Translations under genes and position numbers: made by a program | In this document: positions 18,776 through 27,666 of the stretch, one piece after another | How the letters are laid out: every line of letters starts with the position of its first letter | Numbering within the stretch: position 1 is the first letter of the stretch | Assembly (NCBI GenBank): GCA_025736915.1 | Contig: CP107049.1 | Span: 1,674,001-1,738,000 of the forward strand | From: Acinetobacter nosocomialis | GTDB lineage: Bacteria; Pseudomonadota; Gammaproteobacteria; Pseudomonadales; Moraxellaceae | DNA length: 64,000 nt | Reading direction: 5' to 3' | Notes under the pieces: generated by a model | The model's database searches: none | Seen by the model: the letters and a program-made list of their open reading frames with translations, nothing else | Told to the model about the DNA's origin: nothing

Positions 18776-19666
18776 GTGAATAAAAAATTAGAAGCTCTGT
18801 TCCAGGAAAAGGTACAAGGTAAAGTCATTTTAGTGACAGGCGCCTCAAGTGGAATCGGTTTAACGATTTCGAACAAACTTGCTGACGCTGGTGCGCATGT
18901 TTTACTGGTTGCCCGTACTCAAGAAACATTAGAAGAAGTTAAAGCAGATATTGAAAGCCGTGGCGGTCAGGCATCAATTTTCCCATGTGATCTTAACGAC
19001 ATGGAAATGATTGATCAGGTTTCTAAAGAGATTTTAGCTTCTGTTGATCATATTGATATTTTAATTAATAACGCTGGTCGTTCTATCCGTCGTGCTGTTC
19101 ATGAGTCTTATGACCGTTTCCACGATTTTGAACGTACCATGCAATTGAACTACTTTGGCGCTGTGCGTTTGGTTCTTAATATTTTGCCACATATGATCCA
19201 GCGTAAAGATGGGCAAATTATTAATATTAGTTCGATTGGTGTATTAGCAAATGCAACACGCTTCTCGGCTTATGTTGCCTCTAAAGCTGCGCTTGATGCA
19301 TTTAGCCGTTGTCTTTCTGCCGAAGTTCATGCACATAAAATTGCGATTACATCAATTTATATGCCTTTAGTGCGTACACCAATGATTGCACCAACCAAGA
19401 TTTATAAATATGTACCGACTCTTTCACCTGAACAAGCAGCTGACTTAATTGCTTATGCAATTGTGAAGCGTCCGAAACGTATTGCAACTAACTTAGGCCG
19501 TTTGGCATCTATGACCTATTCAGTCGCGCCAGGCATCAACAACATGTTTATGTCGATTGGTTTCCGTCTGTTCCCAAGTTCTGATGCAGCAAAAGGCCAA
19601 AAAGCTGAGAAATTGAACTGGGCACAAAAAGCTTATGCACGCATTTTCCCAGGTGAACACTGGTAA
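18776..19666 (+). CDS. acr1: Fatty acyl-CoA reductase Acr1
   Basis: Reduces long-chain acyl-CoA to the fatty aldehyde with NADPH, the first step of wax-ester synthesis in Acinetobacter. The 296-aa short-chain dehydrogenase shows the Rossmann motif TGASSGIG (about residues 21-28), NNAGRSIRRA, catalytic Ser in NISSIG, and YVASK. The sequence matches, from memory, Acr1 of Acinetobacter baylyi along its whole length, including the start MNKKLEALF and the end ARIFPGEHW. The start codon is GTG. The gene is alone, with an unusually rich upstream region (two dyads). Confidence 0.92.
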   Translation: MNKKLEALFQEKVQGKVILVTGASSGIGLTISNKLADAGAHVLLVARTQETLEEVKADIESRGGQASIFPCDLNDMEMIDQVSKEILASVDHIDILINNAGRSIRRAVHESYDRFHDFERTMQLNYFGAVRLVLNILPHMIQRKDGQIINISSIGVLANATRFSAYVASKAALDAFSRCLSAEVHAHKIAITSIYMPLVRTPMIAPTKIYKYVPTLSPEQAADLIAYAIVKRPKRIATNLGRLASMTYSVAPGINNMFMSIGFRLFPSSDAAKGQKAEKLNWAQKAYARIFPGEHW

Positions 19667-19692
19667 TTTGACATATTAAGTTGAGTTAACAA

Positions 19693-19724
19693 GAAAAAAG
19701 CGCTTCTGACGAAGCGCTTTTTTA
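19693..19724. terminator. Terminator between acr1 and the SulP gene (bidirectional)
   Basis: 11-bp stem AAAAGCGCTTC / GAAGCGCTTTT with loop TGAC (19707-19710); A- and T-runs at the ends suit both directions. Confidence 0.85.
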
Positions 19725-19735
19725 TTTCATGCTAT

Positions 19736-21937
19736 TTAAGTATCTAGAAATTCAACATGTCCTGTTTTTACATCGTAAATCGCACCAATAATTGCAATCT
19801 CACCACGGTCTAGCAGGTCTTTAAGTACTGTACTGTTATTAATAATATATTGGATGTTGTAGTGAACATTCATCGCTGTCACCTGATTAATAAAAGCTTT
19901 GTTTAACTCACGCGGTTGCATAATGTCATATACACTTTCTACCGAACGCATGAGTGGTCCAAGCACATATTGAATATGCGGCATTTCTTTAACATCAGAA
20001 ACTTGTTTTTGCTGTAGCCGTAGCTGACATGCACTGGTCACTGCACCACAGTCGGTATGACCTAAAACTAAAATGACTTTAGAACCTTTAGCCTGACAGG
20101 CAAACTCAAGTGAACCTAGTACTTTTTGCCCAGCAATATTACCAGCAATCCTTAAACTAAATAGATCACCAATACCTACATCAAAAATCATTTCAGTAGG
20201 TGCACGAGAGTCCATGCATCCTAAAACAGCCGCAATCGGATGTTGGCCTTCATCTGCGGTGACACGAATTTGACGGTAAATATCGCGTTGTAAACGTTCA
20301 TTTTTTACGAAACGTTCATTACCCTCTTTAAGCAAGGTAACTACCTGCTGCGGACTTAATTTACGCTGTAAATCTCTGGTACTAATGTAGATATCAAGAA
20401 CTGCATCATCTACTTCTTCATAGTGCTGTTTAAACCCAATAAGCTTAAGATCAACCTGACGCTTAACTGCAGTTTCATTCTGATAATCTTGAATGACCTG
20501 ATAAATATCGGGATCAATTGAGTCACATTGAGTGGCATCAATAATTAACTGCTGATCTTTATGAACATGCTCTAATGCAGAAATGAGCGCTGAACGATTA
20601 AGAAAAGTCACTTGTGATGGGAGCTCAATACGGGTCACAATTCCATGTAAATGCTTTTCTTTATATACGCGAACACCTTTATTGAAATTGCCATATAAAA
20701 TAAACGCACTACTGGTAAATAGACCCACCAAAATTCCGGTTAATAAATCTGTCAGTAAGATTGCAACGAGTGTGATAATGAAAGGTAAAAACTGTTTCCA
20801 GCCTTTTTGATACAGCTGTTTAAATAACTTTGGATGAGTCAGTTTAAAACCAGTCACAATTAAAATCGCTGCAAGTGCAGACAATGGAATCATGTTCATA
20901 AGTTGAACAAAGAATAAAACTGCTAGTAGCAATAATATGCCGTGAATAATCGTGGAATATTTACTACGTGCGCCTGTATTTGCATTTACAGAACTACGGA
21001 CAATGACCGAAGTGACTGGCATGCCGCCAATTAAACCTGAAACAATATTCCCAGCGCCTTGTGCCCACAGTTCACGATTAGGTGGAGATGAACGCTTTTG
21101 AGGGTCAAGTTTATCTGCGGCTTCTAGGTTTAGTAATGTTTCTAAAGACGCCACAATCGCGAGTGTAATTGCTCCAGTATAAATTAATGGTTCAGCCAGA
21201 TAGCTAAAGTCTGGAAAAACCAATACCTCTTGCGGCGCTTGCAATATGTTTGGTAGTTGAATCAAATTATTGCCTTGAACAGCCCAAGGCGAGCCGATAT
21301 TCATCAAAACAAAATTTAAAACTGCTGCAATGACCACAGCAATTAAAGCCGAAGGTATGGCTAACTTTTTAAGTGGGCTGCTATCCCAAGCTAAAATTAA
21401 AAATAAACTCAGTAGCCCAATAAACGCTGCACCCGCATCGAAATGCTGAAGAAAAGTATCGGGTGTGGCAGTCCAAACTTTTTCCCATGAAAAGTCAGTC
21501 AACCCAAATAAATACGGCAGCTGCGTCACAATAAGAATGGCCCCAATAGCAGCCAACAACCCTAAAATGACGTTGTTCGGAATGAAGTTGGCAAAGAAAC
21601 CTAACTTAAATATTCCAAATAAAATTTGTAAAATTCCTGCAAATACAATACACAATAAAAAGGCGGCATAATTGCCGCCTAATTGATCTAACTGTACAAG
21701 GATGACCGCAGTCAATCCTGCTGCTGGGCCAGAGACACTGATGTGAGAACCACTCAGCAGGCCAACAATAATTCCACCAACAATTCCGGCAATAATGCCA
21801 GAAATGATTGGAGCGCCTGAGGCTAAGGCGATACCCAAACATAAGGGTAAGGCCACGAGAAATACGACCACTCCCGAAAGGAGATCGTTTAAATGAAATC
21901 TATTTTTCAGTTCTAAAGCCGGCATAAAAACAACCAT
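19736..21937 (-). CDS. SulP anion transporter fused to beta-carbonic anhydrase
   Basis: Probable bicarbonate transporter with a cytoplasmic carbonic anhydrase on one chain (733 aa). Residues about 10-420 are SulP-like, with many membrane helices and motifs SGSHISVSGPAAGLTAV and GNIVSGLIGGMPVTSV. A STAS-like segment follows (about 430-500). The C-terminus is a beta-carbonic anhydrase: CMDSRAP gives Cys574, Asp576 and Arg578, and HTDCGAV gives His627 and Cys630, so the zinc and Asp/Arg residues are intact. Coupling HCO3- uptake to CO2 interconversion is an inference. An ATG at 21925 is an alternative start. Confidence 0.93.
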   Translation of the reverse strand: MVVFMPALELKNRFHLNDLLSGVVVFLVALPLCLGIALASGAPIISGIIAGIVGGIIVGLLSGSHISVSGPAAGLTAVILVQLDQLGGNYAAFLLCIVFAGILQILFGIFKLGFFANFIPNNVILGLLAAIGAILIVTQLPYLFGLTDFSWEKVWTATPDTFLQHFDAGAAFIGLLSLFLILAWDSSPLKKLAIPSALIAVVIAAVLNFVLMNIGSPWAVQGNNLIQLPNILQAPQEVLVFPDFSYLAEPLIYTGAITLAIVASLETLLNLEAADKLDPQKRSSPPNRELWAQGAGNIVSGLIGGMPVTSVIVRSSVNANTGARSKYSTIIHGILLLLAVLFFVQLMNMIPLSALAAILIVTGFKLTHPKLFKQLYQKGWKQFLPFIITLVAILLTDLLTGILVGLFTSSAFILYGNFNKGVRVYKEKHLHGIVTRIELPSQVTFLNRSALISALEHVHKDQQLIIDATQCDSIDPDIYQVIQDYQNETAVKRQVDLKLIGFKQHYEEVDDAVLDIYISTRDLQRKLSPQQVVTLLKEGNERFVKNERLQRDIYRQIRVTADEGQHPIAAVLGCMDSRAPTEMIFDVGIGDLFSLRIAGNIAGQKVLGSLEFACQAKGSKVILVLGHTDCGAVTSACQLRLQQKQVSDVKEMPHIQYVLGPLMRSVESVYDIMQPRELNKAFINQVTAMNVHYNIQYIINNSTVLKDLLDRGEIAIIGAIYDVKTGHVEFLDT

Positions 21938-22180
21938 TTATAATATAAAAAACAATCAATTTTTAATGTAACTGCCTGAAAGTGAGGAACTTACTTCAAG
22001 GCTTTATCGATATTGTCTGACATCGGGAAAGGGTTAAAGTTGAGTTATGCTATAACGTTGTATAGTTGATTGTAGATTTCACATCGTTTTTGTTGATCTT
22101 AAGATTCACCTCATCTTTACCATTGCGATTTCTGAAAAAACCGAATTTCACGCTCTCTGAAGCACATTTCGAAAACAATA

Positions 22181-22210
22181 AAAAAAACCTCCCGTTTGGG
22201 AGGTTTTTTT
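22181..22210 (-). terminator. Terminator downstream of tex
   Basis: Stem ACCTCCC / GGGAGGT with loop GTTT (22194-22197), flanked by an A-run and a T-run; on the minus strand it ends tex. Confidence 0.82.
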
Positions 22211-22227
22211 AGGTCTTCTCAAGGCTC

Positions 22228-24579
22228 TTATTTAGAACCTTTAATTCCTGCTTGAAGTAACAATGCGCCAAAACCACCAATTTTTTGCTCTTGAGGTTTC
22301 TCTTGCTTGCTACGTTGTGGACGTTCAACCTGATCTTTACGTGGTTGTTGAGGACGCTTACCTTGCGGCTTACGCTCAGAACGCTGTTCGTTATTTTGCT
22401 CACGACGCGGTGGACGCTGTGCCTTAACAGGAGCTGCACCTTCTGCACGCATACTCAAGTTCACACGATTACGCTCAGCATCAACTTGCATCACACGCAC
22501 TTGTACGATTTGACCTGGTTTTACCACTTTATGCGGGTCAGAAACGAATTCATTGGCTAATTCAGAAATATGAACTAAACCATCTTGGTGTACGCCGATA
22601 TCAACAAAGGCACCAAAATTCGTCACGTTCGTTACCACACCTTCAAGTTGCATACCTTCAGTCAACTGAGCAACTTCGGTAATGTCTTCACGGAATTTAG
22701 CAGTACGGAATTCTGGACGTGGGTCACGACCCGGTTTTTCCAATTCAGATAAAACATCCTGAATAGTCGGCAAACCGAATTTGTCATCAACAAACTCTTC
22801 AGCTTTTACCTGACGAATAATTTCAGTATTACCAATGATGTCTTTTACGGTTGTTGCTTTTGCTGCAACAATTTTCTCGACAAGACCATAACTTTCAGGG
22901 TGAACAGCAGAAGCATCTAAAGGTTCAGAACCATTTTGGATACGTAAGAAACCAGCTGCTTGTTCAAAAGTACGCTCGCCTAAACGTGGCACGCTTTTCA
23001 ACGCTTGACGGTTATCAAAACGGCCATGCTCTTTACGGTATTCAACGATTTGCTGAGCAATCGCTTTGTTTAAACCTGCAATGTAAGCCAAGATTGCTGG
23101 TGAAGCAGTATTTACATCAACACCAACAGCGTTCACACAGTCTTCTACCACTGCATCAAGTGTTTTTGCCAAACCAGTTTGGTTCACATCGTGTTGATAT
23201 TGACCTACACCAATCGATTTCGGATCAATCTTCACAAGTTCAGCAAGTGGGTCTTGTAAACGGCGAGCAATAGAAACTGCTCCACGAATTGAAACATCAA
23301 GCTCTGGAAGTTCTGCTGCGGCAAGTTCACTTGCAGAGTAAACAGATGCACCTGCTTCGCTTACAGTCACACGTGTTAATTTAAGGTCTGTGTTTGCTGC
23401 CATCATTTCAGCAACTACAGCTTCTGTTTCACGGCTAGCTGTACCGTTACCAATCGCAATAAGCTCTACGTTATATTCACGGCATAAACGTGCAAGCTCA
23501 GCAATTGAACCTTCTTTGTCTTCTTTAGGCGCAAATGGGTAAATCGTGCTGTGAGCAAGTACATCACCAGCATCGCTTACGACAGCCAGTTTCACACCAG
23601 TACGAATACCAGGGTCAACACCCAAAGTCGTACGGCTACCCGCTGGTGCAGATAACAATAAATGACGAAGGTTTTCAGCAAATACCTGCATTGCTTCTGC
23701 TTCGGCAGCAAGACGCTTTTCTGTCAGTAATGAATGTTCGATTTGAGGACGAACTTTACCTAACCAGAATAATTTTGCAGTTTGCTTTAAAAAATCTTGG
23801 CGAGCTTGTGGTTGAACTTGATCTAAGTTGTACTCAGTTTCAATACGTGCCAATGGTGCATCATCTTCACCGTCTACTTTTAAACCAAGTACGTTTTCTT
23901 GACGACCACGTAACATTGCCAATAAACGATGAGAAGGTAATTTGTTGAGGCCTTCAGAGAATTCAAAGTAATCGCGGAACTTTTTGCCCACTTCTTTCTT
24001 TTCTTCAGAAGCAACGGTACTTTTTAAAACCGCAGTTTTTGCAAAAGTTGCTTTTAATTCTGTAGTCAGCGCAATATTTTGTGCCCAGTCATCAATTAAA
24101 ATATGCTGGATTGCATCTAACTGACTTTCAACATCTGGATAGTCTTCATGGCTAAAACCAGCTAATGCTTCTGTCGGGTCAATTTGTTCTGCAATAATTT
24201 TTTCAGCAATCGGTCCTAAACCTGCTTCTTTTGCTTTAAAAGACTTACTTGTACGCTTAGGACGGTACGGTGCATAAATTTCTTCTAAAGCATTTTTTGT
24301 TTCGGCTGCATTCACCCGCGCCAACAAGTCATCATTCAATTTATTCTGTTCTTGCAATGACTGAATGACCTTTTCACGGCGCTCATATAAATCACGTAAA
24401 TACGCTAAACGAGTATCTAATTGGCGTAACTGCGTATCATCTAAACCTTGTGTTACTTCTTTACGGTAACGGGCAATGAATGGAACACTGGCACCTTCGT
24501 CAATTAAGCGGATGGCAGCTTCTACTTGGTTTGGACGTACGGCAAGCTCACTTGCCAACTGCTGAACTAAGTCAGTCAT
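22228..24579 (-). CDS. tex: Transcription accessory protein Tex (S1 RNA-binding)
   Basis: Cytoplasmic nucleic-acid-binding protein linked to transcription and RNA turnover, 783 aa. It has the N-terminal Tex helical domain, then the YqgF-like domain (TTLGVDPGIRTGVKLAVV), helix-hairpin-helix motifs (VNTASPAILAYIAGL and KSVPRLGERTFEQAAGFLRI) and a C-terminal S1 domain (GVVTNVTNFGAFVDIGVHQD). A basic, Gln/Arg/Pro-rich tail of about 70 residues follows and may add RNA affinity. The ATG at 24579 fits the family N-terminus MTDLVQQLA; 12 upstream codons are spurious. Confidence 0.95.
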   Translation of the reverse strand: MTDLVQQLASELAVRPNQVEAAIRLIDEGASVPFIARYRKEVTQGLDDTQLRQLDTRLAYLRDLYERREKVIQSLQEQNKLNDDLLARVNAAETKNALEEIYAPYRPKRTSKSFKAKEAGLGPIAEKIIAEQIDPTEALAGFSHEDYPDVESQLDAIQHILIDDWAQNIALTTELKATFAKTAVLKSTVASEEKKEVGKKFRDYFEFSEGLNKLPSHRLLAMLRGRQENVLGLKVDGEDDAPLARIETEYNLDQVQPQARQDFLKQTAKLFWLGKVRPQIEHSLLTEKRLAAEAEAMQVFAENLRHLLLSAPAGSRTTLGVDPGIRTGVKLAVVSDAGDVLAHSTIYPFAPKEDKEGSIAELARLCREYNVELIAIGNGTASRETEAVVAEMMAANTDLKLTRVTVSEAGASVYSASELAAAELPELDVSIRGAVSIARRLQDPLAELVKIDPKSIGVGQYQHDVNQTGLAKTLDAVVEDCVNAVGVDVNTASPAILAYIAGLNKAIAQQIVEYRKEHGRFDNRQALKSVPRLGERTFEQAAGFLRIQNGSEPLDASAVHPESYGLVEKIVAAKATTVKDIIGNTEIIRQVKAEEFVDDKFGLPTIQDVLSELEKPGRDPRPEFRTAKFREDITEVAQLTEGMQLEGVVTNVTNFGAFVDIGVHQDGLVHISELANEFVSDPHKVVKPGQIVQVRVMQVDAERNRVNLSMRAEGAAPVKAQRPPRREQNNEQRSERKPQGKRPQQPRKDQVERPQRSKQEKPQEQKIGGFGALLLQAGIKGSK

Positions 24580-25235
24580 CGTGTTTGATCCCACAAGGAT
24601 AAAGTTTAAAAGCACTGATTATAAAGACCAAGACTATAAAATCCACACTTGTTTGCGTATTCAAAACGTTTTTTTGTATTGACTGTGAATTTTTCACATT
24701 CTTCACTTCATAAAAAGTGCTCTGTGCTACGTATTTTGGCCTTTAAACTCATATTTTACTGTTTAAAAAATCTGAAATTTATAGGATAACCCTTAAGCAA
24801 AATGAAATTTTTAATATAAATTACGAGAAAATGAACATATTGATACAGTACTAGAATGCGCAAAAATATAGTTTTTCTTATGTGTCTAAATAAATTATTA
24901 AGCTTTAATATCTAAATGGCTTATCGACCTTTTAGAAAATAAGCTTTGAAAAGTAGCACTAATTTTTAAAATAATTTATTTGAAACAATTATTTATTAAA
25001 ATTTAATCGAATAGAATTTGACGAATGAATGAATGCTTGGTTTTTTCTTTAAGGCTTTGCTAAATTATGGGCATAAGATGTTGTTTTTTGGTTTCAAGCC
25101 CCTACGAAAATTGTAATTTTGAGCAAATTGATACATAGTCTTAACAAGAACATCGGCATTATACTGAGGGCTTGTTGGCAATAAGCCTAACCGATCCAAT
25201 AATATATAAATTATGACTTTAAAAGGGAGTACATC
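24580..25235. other. Intergenic region, 656 bp, divergent tex/ompR
   Basis: Very AT-rich, with no ORF I can support. It should hold the promoters of tex (minus strand) and ompR (plus strand, see 25175). Its length is unusual for this window and leaves room for an unrecognised small RNA, but no terminator-like hairpin was found in it. Confidence 0.5.
25175..25203 (+). promoter_or_regulatory. Sigma-70 promoter of ompR-envZ
   Basis: TTGGCA (25175-25180), a 17-bp spacer and AATAAT (25198-25203), 32 bp before the ompR ATG; implies a short leader. Confidence 0.6.
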
Positions 25236-26000
25236 ATGAGTTTAGTTGTACCTGCTGAACATCCTGAAACCGTACATAACGAAACGGATCGTGTCGAGCG
25301 CATTTTAGTGGTCGATGACGATGTGCGTTTACGTACCCTCTTGCAACGTTTTTTGGAAGATAAAGGCTTTGTTGTAAAAACTGCCCACGATGCCTCACAA
25401 ATGGATCGTTTATTACAACGTGAGTTATTTTCACTTATCGTGCTCGACTTTATGTTGCCCGTTGAAGATGGTTTAAGTATTTGTCGTCGTTTACGTCAAT
25501 CAAACATTGATACACCAATTATTATGCTAACTGCACGTGGTAGTGACTCAGACCGTATTGCTGGTCTTGAAGCCGGTGCAGATGACTATCTACCAAAACC
25601 ATTCAACCCAAATGAGCTGTTAGCACGTATTCGTGCAGTGTTACGTCGTCAGGTTCGTGAAGTTCCGGGCGCTCCAAGCCAACAAGTTGAAGTGGTTAGC
25701 TTCGGTCCATGGTCTTTAGACTTATCTACACGTACGTTAACTCGTGAAGGTCAGATTGTTACCTTAACGACGGGTGAATTTGCCGTATTAAAAGCATTGG
25801 TACAGCATCCACGTGAACCTTTAACACGCGATAAACTTATGAACTTGGCTCGTGGTCGTGAATGGGGTGCAATGGAGCGCTCAATTGACGTTCAAGTGTC
25901 TCGTCTACGTCGTTTAATTGAAGATAACCCAGCGCGCGCACGCTATATTCAAACTGTGTGGGGCGTAGGTTATGTATTTGTTCCAGATGGTGCTGAATAA
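25236..26000 (+). CDS. ompR: Response regulator OmpR
   Basis: DNA-binding response regulator for osmotic and envelope adaptation, 254 aa. The receiver domain shows VVDDD (acid pocket), phospho-acceptor Asp71 in VLDFMLP, LTARG and the switch Lys in LPKPF. The C-terminal winged helix has LTTGEFAVLKALVQHP, RSIDVQVSRLRRLIED and VWGVGYVFV, as in OmpR. A strong ribosome site, AAGGGAG, precedes the ATG. envZ follows after 17 nt. The partner and gene order point to OmpR rather than another family member. Confidence 0.93.
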   Translation: MSLVVPAEHPETVHNETDRVERILVVDDDVRLRTLLQRFLEDKGFVVKTAHDASQMDRLLQRELFSLIVLDFMLPVEDGLSICRRLRQSNIDTPIIMLTARGSDSDRIAGLEAGADDYLPKPFNPNELLARIRAVLRRQVREVPGAPSQQVEVVSFGPWSLDLSTRTLTREGQIVTLTTGEFAVLKALVQHPREPLTRDKLMNLARGREWGAMERSIDVQVSRLRRLIEDNPARARYIQTVWGVGYVFVPDGAE

Positions 26001-26017
26001 GCTTGAGATAAAATAGA

Positions 26018-27475
26018 GTGAGTTTAGAGCCAATATCACCGCAAAGCTTTACCGACTACGTTGCGTATTCAGAGCGTAAACGGACGAGATGGGAACGTTT
26101 TCTCGACAAAATTAAGCCACGTTCTGCTGCCATGCGTACCACAATTTTGGTACTGCTGGTGGTGTTCTTTAGCCTCTTTATGTCTTTGTGGTTTTTTTGG
26201 CGAACTCTCTATTTACCTGAGATTCAACAACATGCCCGTTATCTTGCAGTTGAACTCGAACTGGTCAATAACCCTAATATTCGTATTTTTCATCGTGATA
26301 GCGAAGTTGATGTCGATACTTGGTTACGTAATCGGGTTGGTATTGAATACATAACCGACCCTAAAGAGTATCCAAGCGTTCGCGATAAAGTAATTGCCGA
26401 GATTTTTACCAACCAAGTTGAGCAAAAACTAGCCAACGAAATTGGTGCAAAAGACGTTACCGTTTACTTCCAGTTTAAACCTAGCCCACGTATCTGGATT
26501 CAAACTCCTGAAATGCATGGCAACTGGGTTCGTGAGCCTTTAAAAACCTATGCAAACTATAGCCCTGAGCTATTAATTGGTTGGGTTGTGGGTGTTCCTT
26601 TAGTGTCAGCCATCATTATTTTAATTTTGGTTAGACAAATGAATCGCCCCTTGCGTCGTTTGCAAAATGCTGCCAATGAATATAGTAAGTCTGGAACTGC
26701 ACCTTATTTAGATACCAACCATGGCCCTCTAGAAATTCGCCAAGTTAACCAAGCCTTTAACCGCATGGTGTATACGCTTGAACAAGCTGAGCGTGAAAGA
26801 CGAATCATGCTAGCGGGTATTTCACATGATCTAAGAACTCCCCTTACACGTATTCGTTTAACCGCAGAAATGCTACCTGATGAATTTCTGCGTGAAGGCT
26901 TGGTCTATGACGTAGATGATATGGATGCAATTTTGAATCAGTTCATCTCATATATGCGGGATGGTTCTGATGAAGAATTAAAAGACACCAATATCAATAT
27001 ATTATTGCAAGAATTAATTATTCAGTTTAAACCGCTCGATATTCGTTTTGAGGTGCAAGATGTTCCGATTATTCCTGCGCGTAGCCTCTCTTTAAAACGA
27101 TTGATTGCCAACCTTATTAATAACGCAAAACGTTATGGTGCGGAGCCAATCGAACTCAGTGCAAAAGTTGAAAATGAACATATTTTGATTACCGTTGCCG
27201 ACCACGGTGAAGGTATTCCAGAAGATCAAATTGAAGAATTAATGCAACCATTTGTGAGAGGCGACTCTGCTAGAACCATCCAGGGAAGTGGTTTAGGTCT
27301 TGCAATTGTTAAGCGTATTGTCGACATTCACCAAGGTGAAATCCAAATTCATAACCGTGAACAAGGTGGTTTAGAGGTTGTTATTTCACTACCTATTCCA
27401 AAACCAGCGGCTGAAGAAAATACAACGCCAAATCCTTTGGAAAAAATTAAACAAACTTTAAGTGAGCGCTTCTAA
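26018..27475 (+). CDS. envZ: Sensor histidine kinase EnvZ
   Basis: Inner-membrane sensor kinase that phosphorylates OmpR. The 485-aa protein has membrane helices at about 41-61 and 185-206 around a periplasmic domain of about 120 residues, then a HAMP segment. The dimerisation helix carries His270 in ISHDLRTPLTR. The ATPase domain shows NLINNAKRYG (N box), DHGEGIP (G1) and GSGLGLAIVKRI (G2). The start is GTG at 26018. The two genes are 17 nt apart and form one transcription unit. Confidence 0.93.
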   Translation: MSLEPISPQSFTDYVAYSERKRTRWERFLDKIKPRSAAMRTTILVLLVVFFSLFMSLWFFWRTLYLPEIQQHARYLAVELELVNNPNIRIFHRDSEVDVDTWLRNRVGIEYITDPKEYPSVRDKVIAEIFTNQVEQKLANEIGAKDVTVYFQFKPSPRIWIQTPEMHGNWVREPLKTYANYSPELLIGWVVGVPLVSAIIILILVRQMNRPLRRLQNAANEYSKSGTAPYLDTNHGPLEIRQVNQAFNRMVYTLEQAERERRIMLAGISHDLRTPLTRIRLTAEMLPDEFLREGLVYDVDDMDAILNQFISYMRDGSDEELKDTNINILLQELIIQFKPLDIRFEVQDVPIIPARSLSLKRLIANLINNAKRYGAEPIELSAKVENEHILITVADHGEGIPEDQIEELMQPFVRGDSARTIQGSGLGLAIVKRIVDIHQGEIQIHNREQGGLEVVISLPIPKPAAEENTTPNPLEKIKQTLSERF

Positions 27476-27666
27476 TTTGATCAACCGATCATTTAAAGCG
27501 CTATTTTAAAATTTATTAAATACCAAATAAATCAACATATTAAAAATCATAAAATAAATTTATACCCACATTTATTTAAAAAATTAGACCTTAGCCTAAC
27601 ACCTATGCACTTTTCATTTTTTCATAGCTAAAATCCCGTATGTTTTGACAATATTGAGGATGTCCA

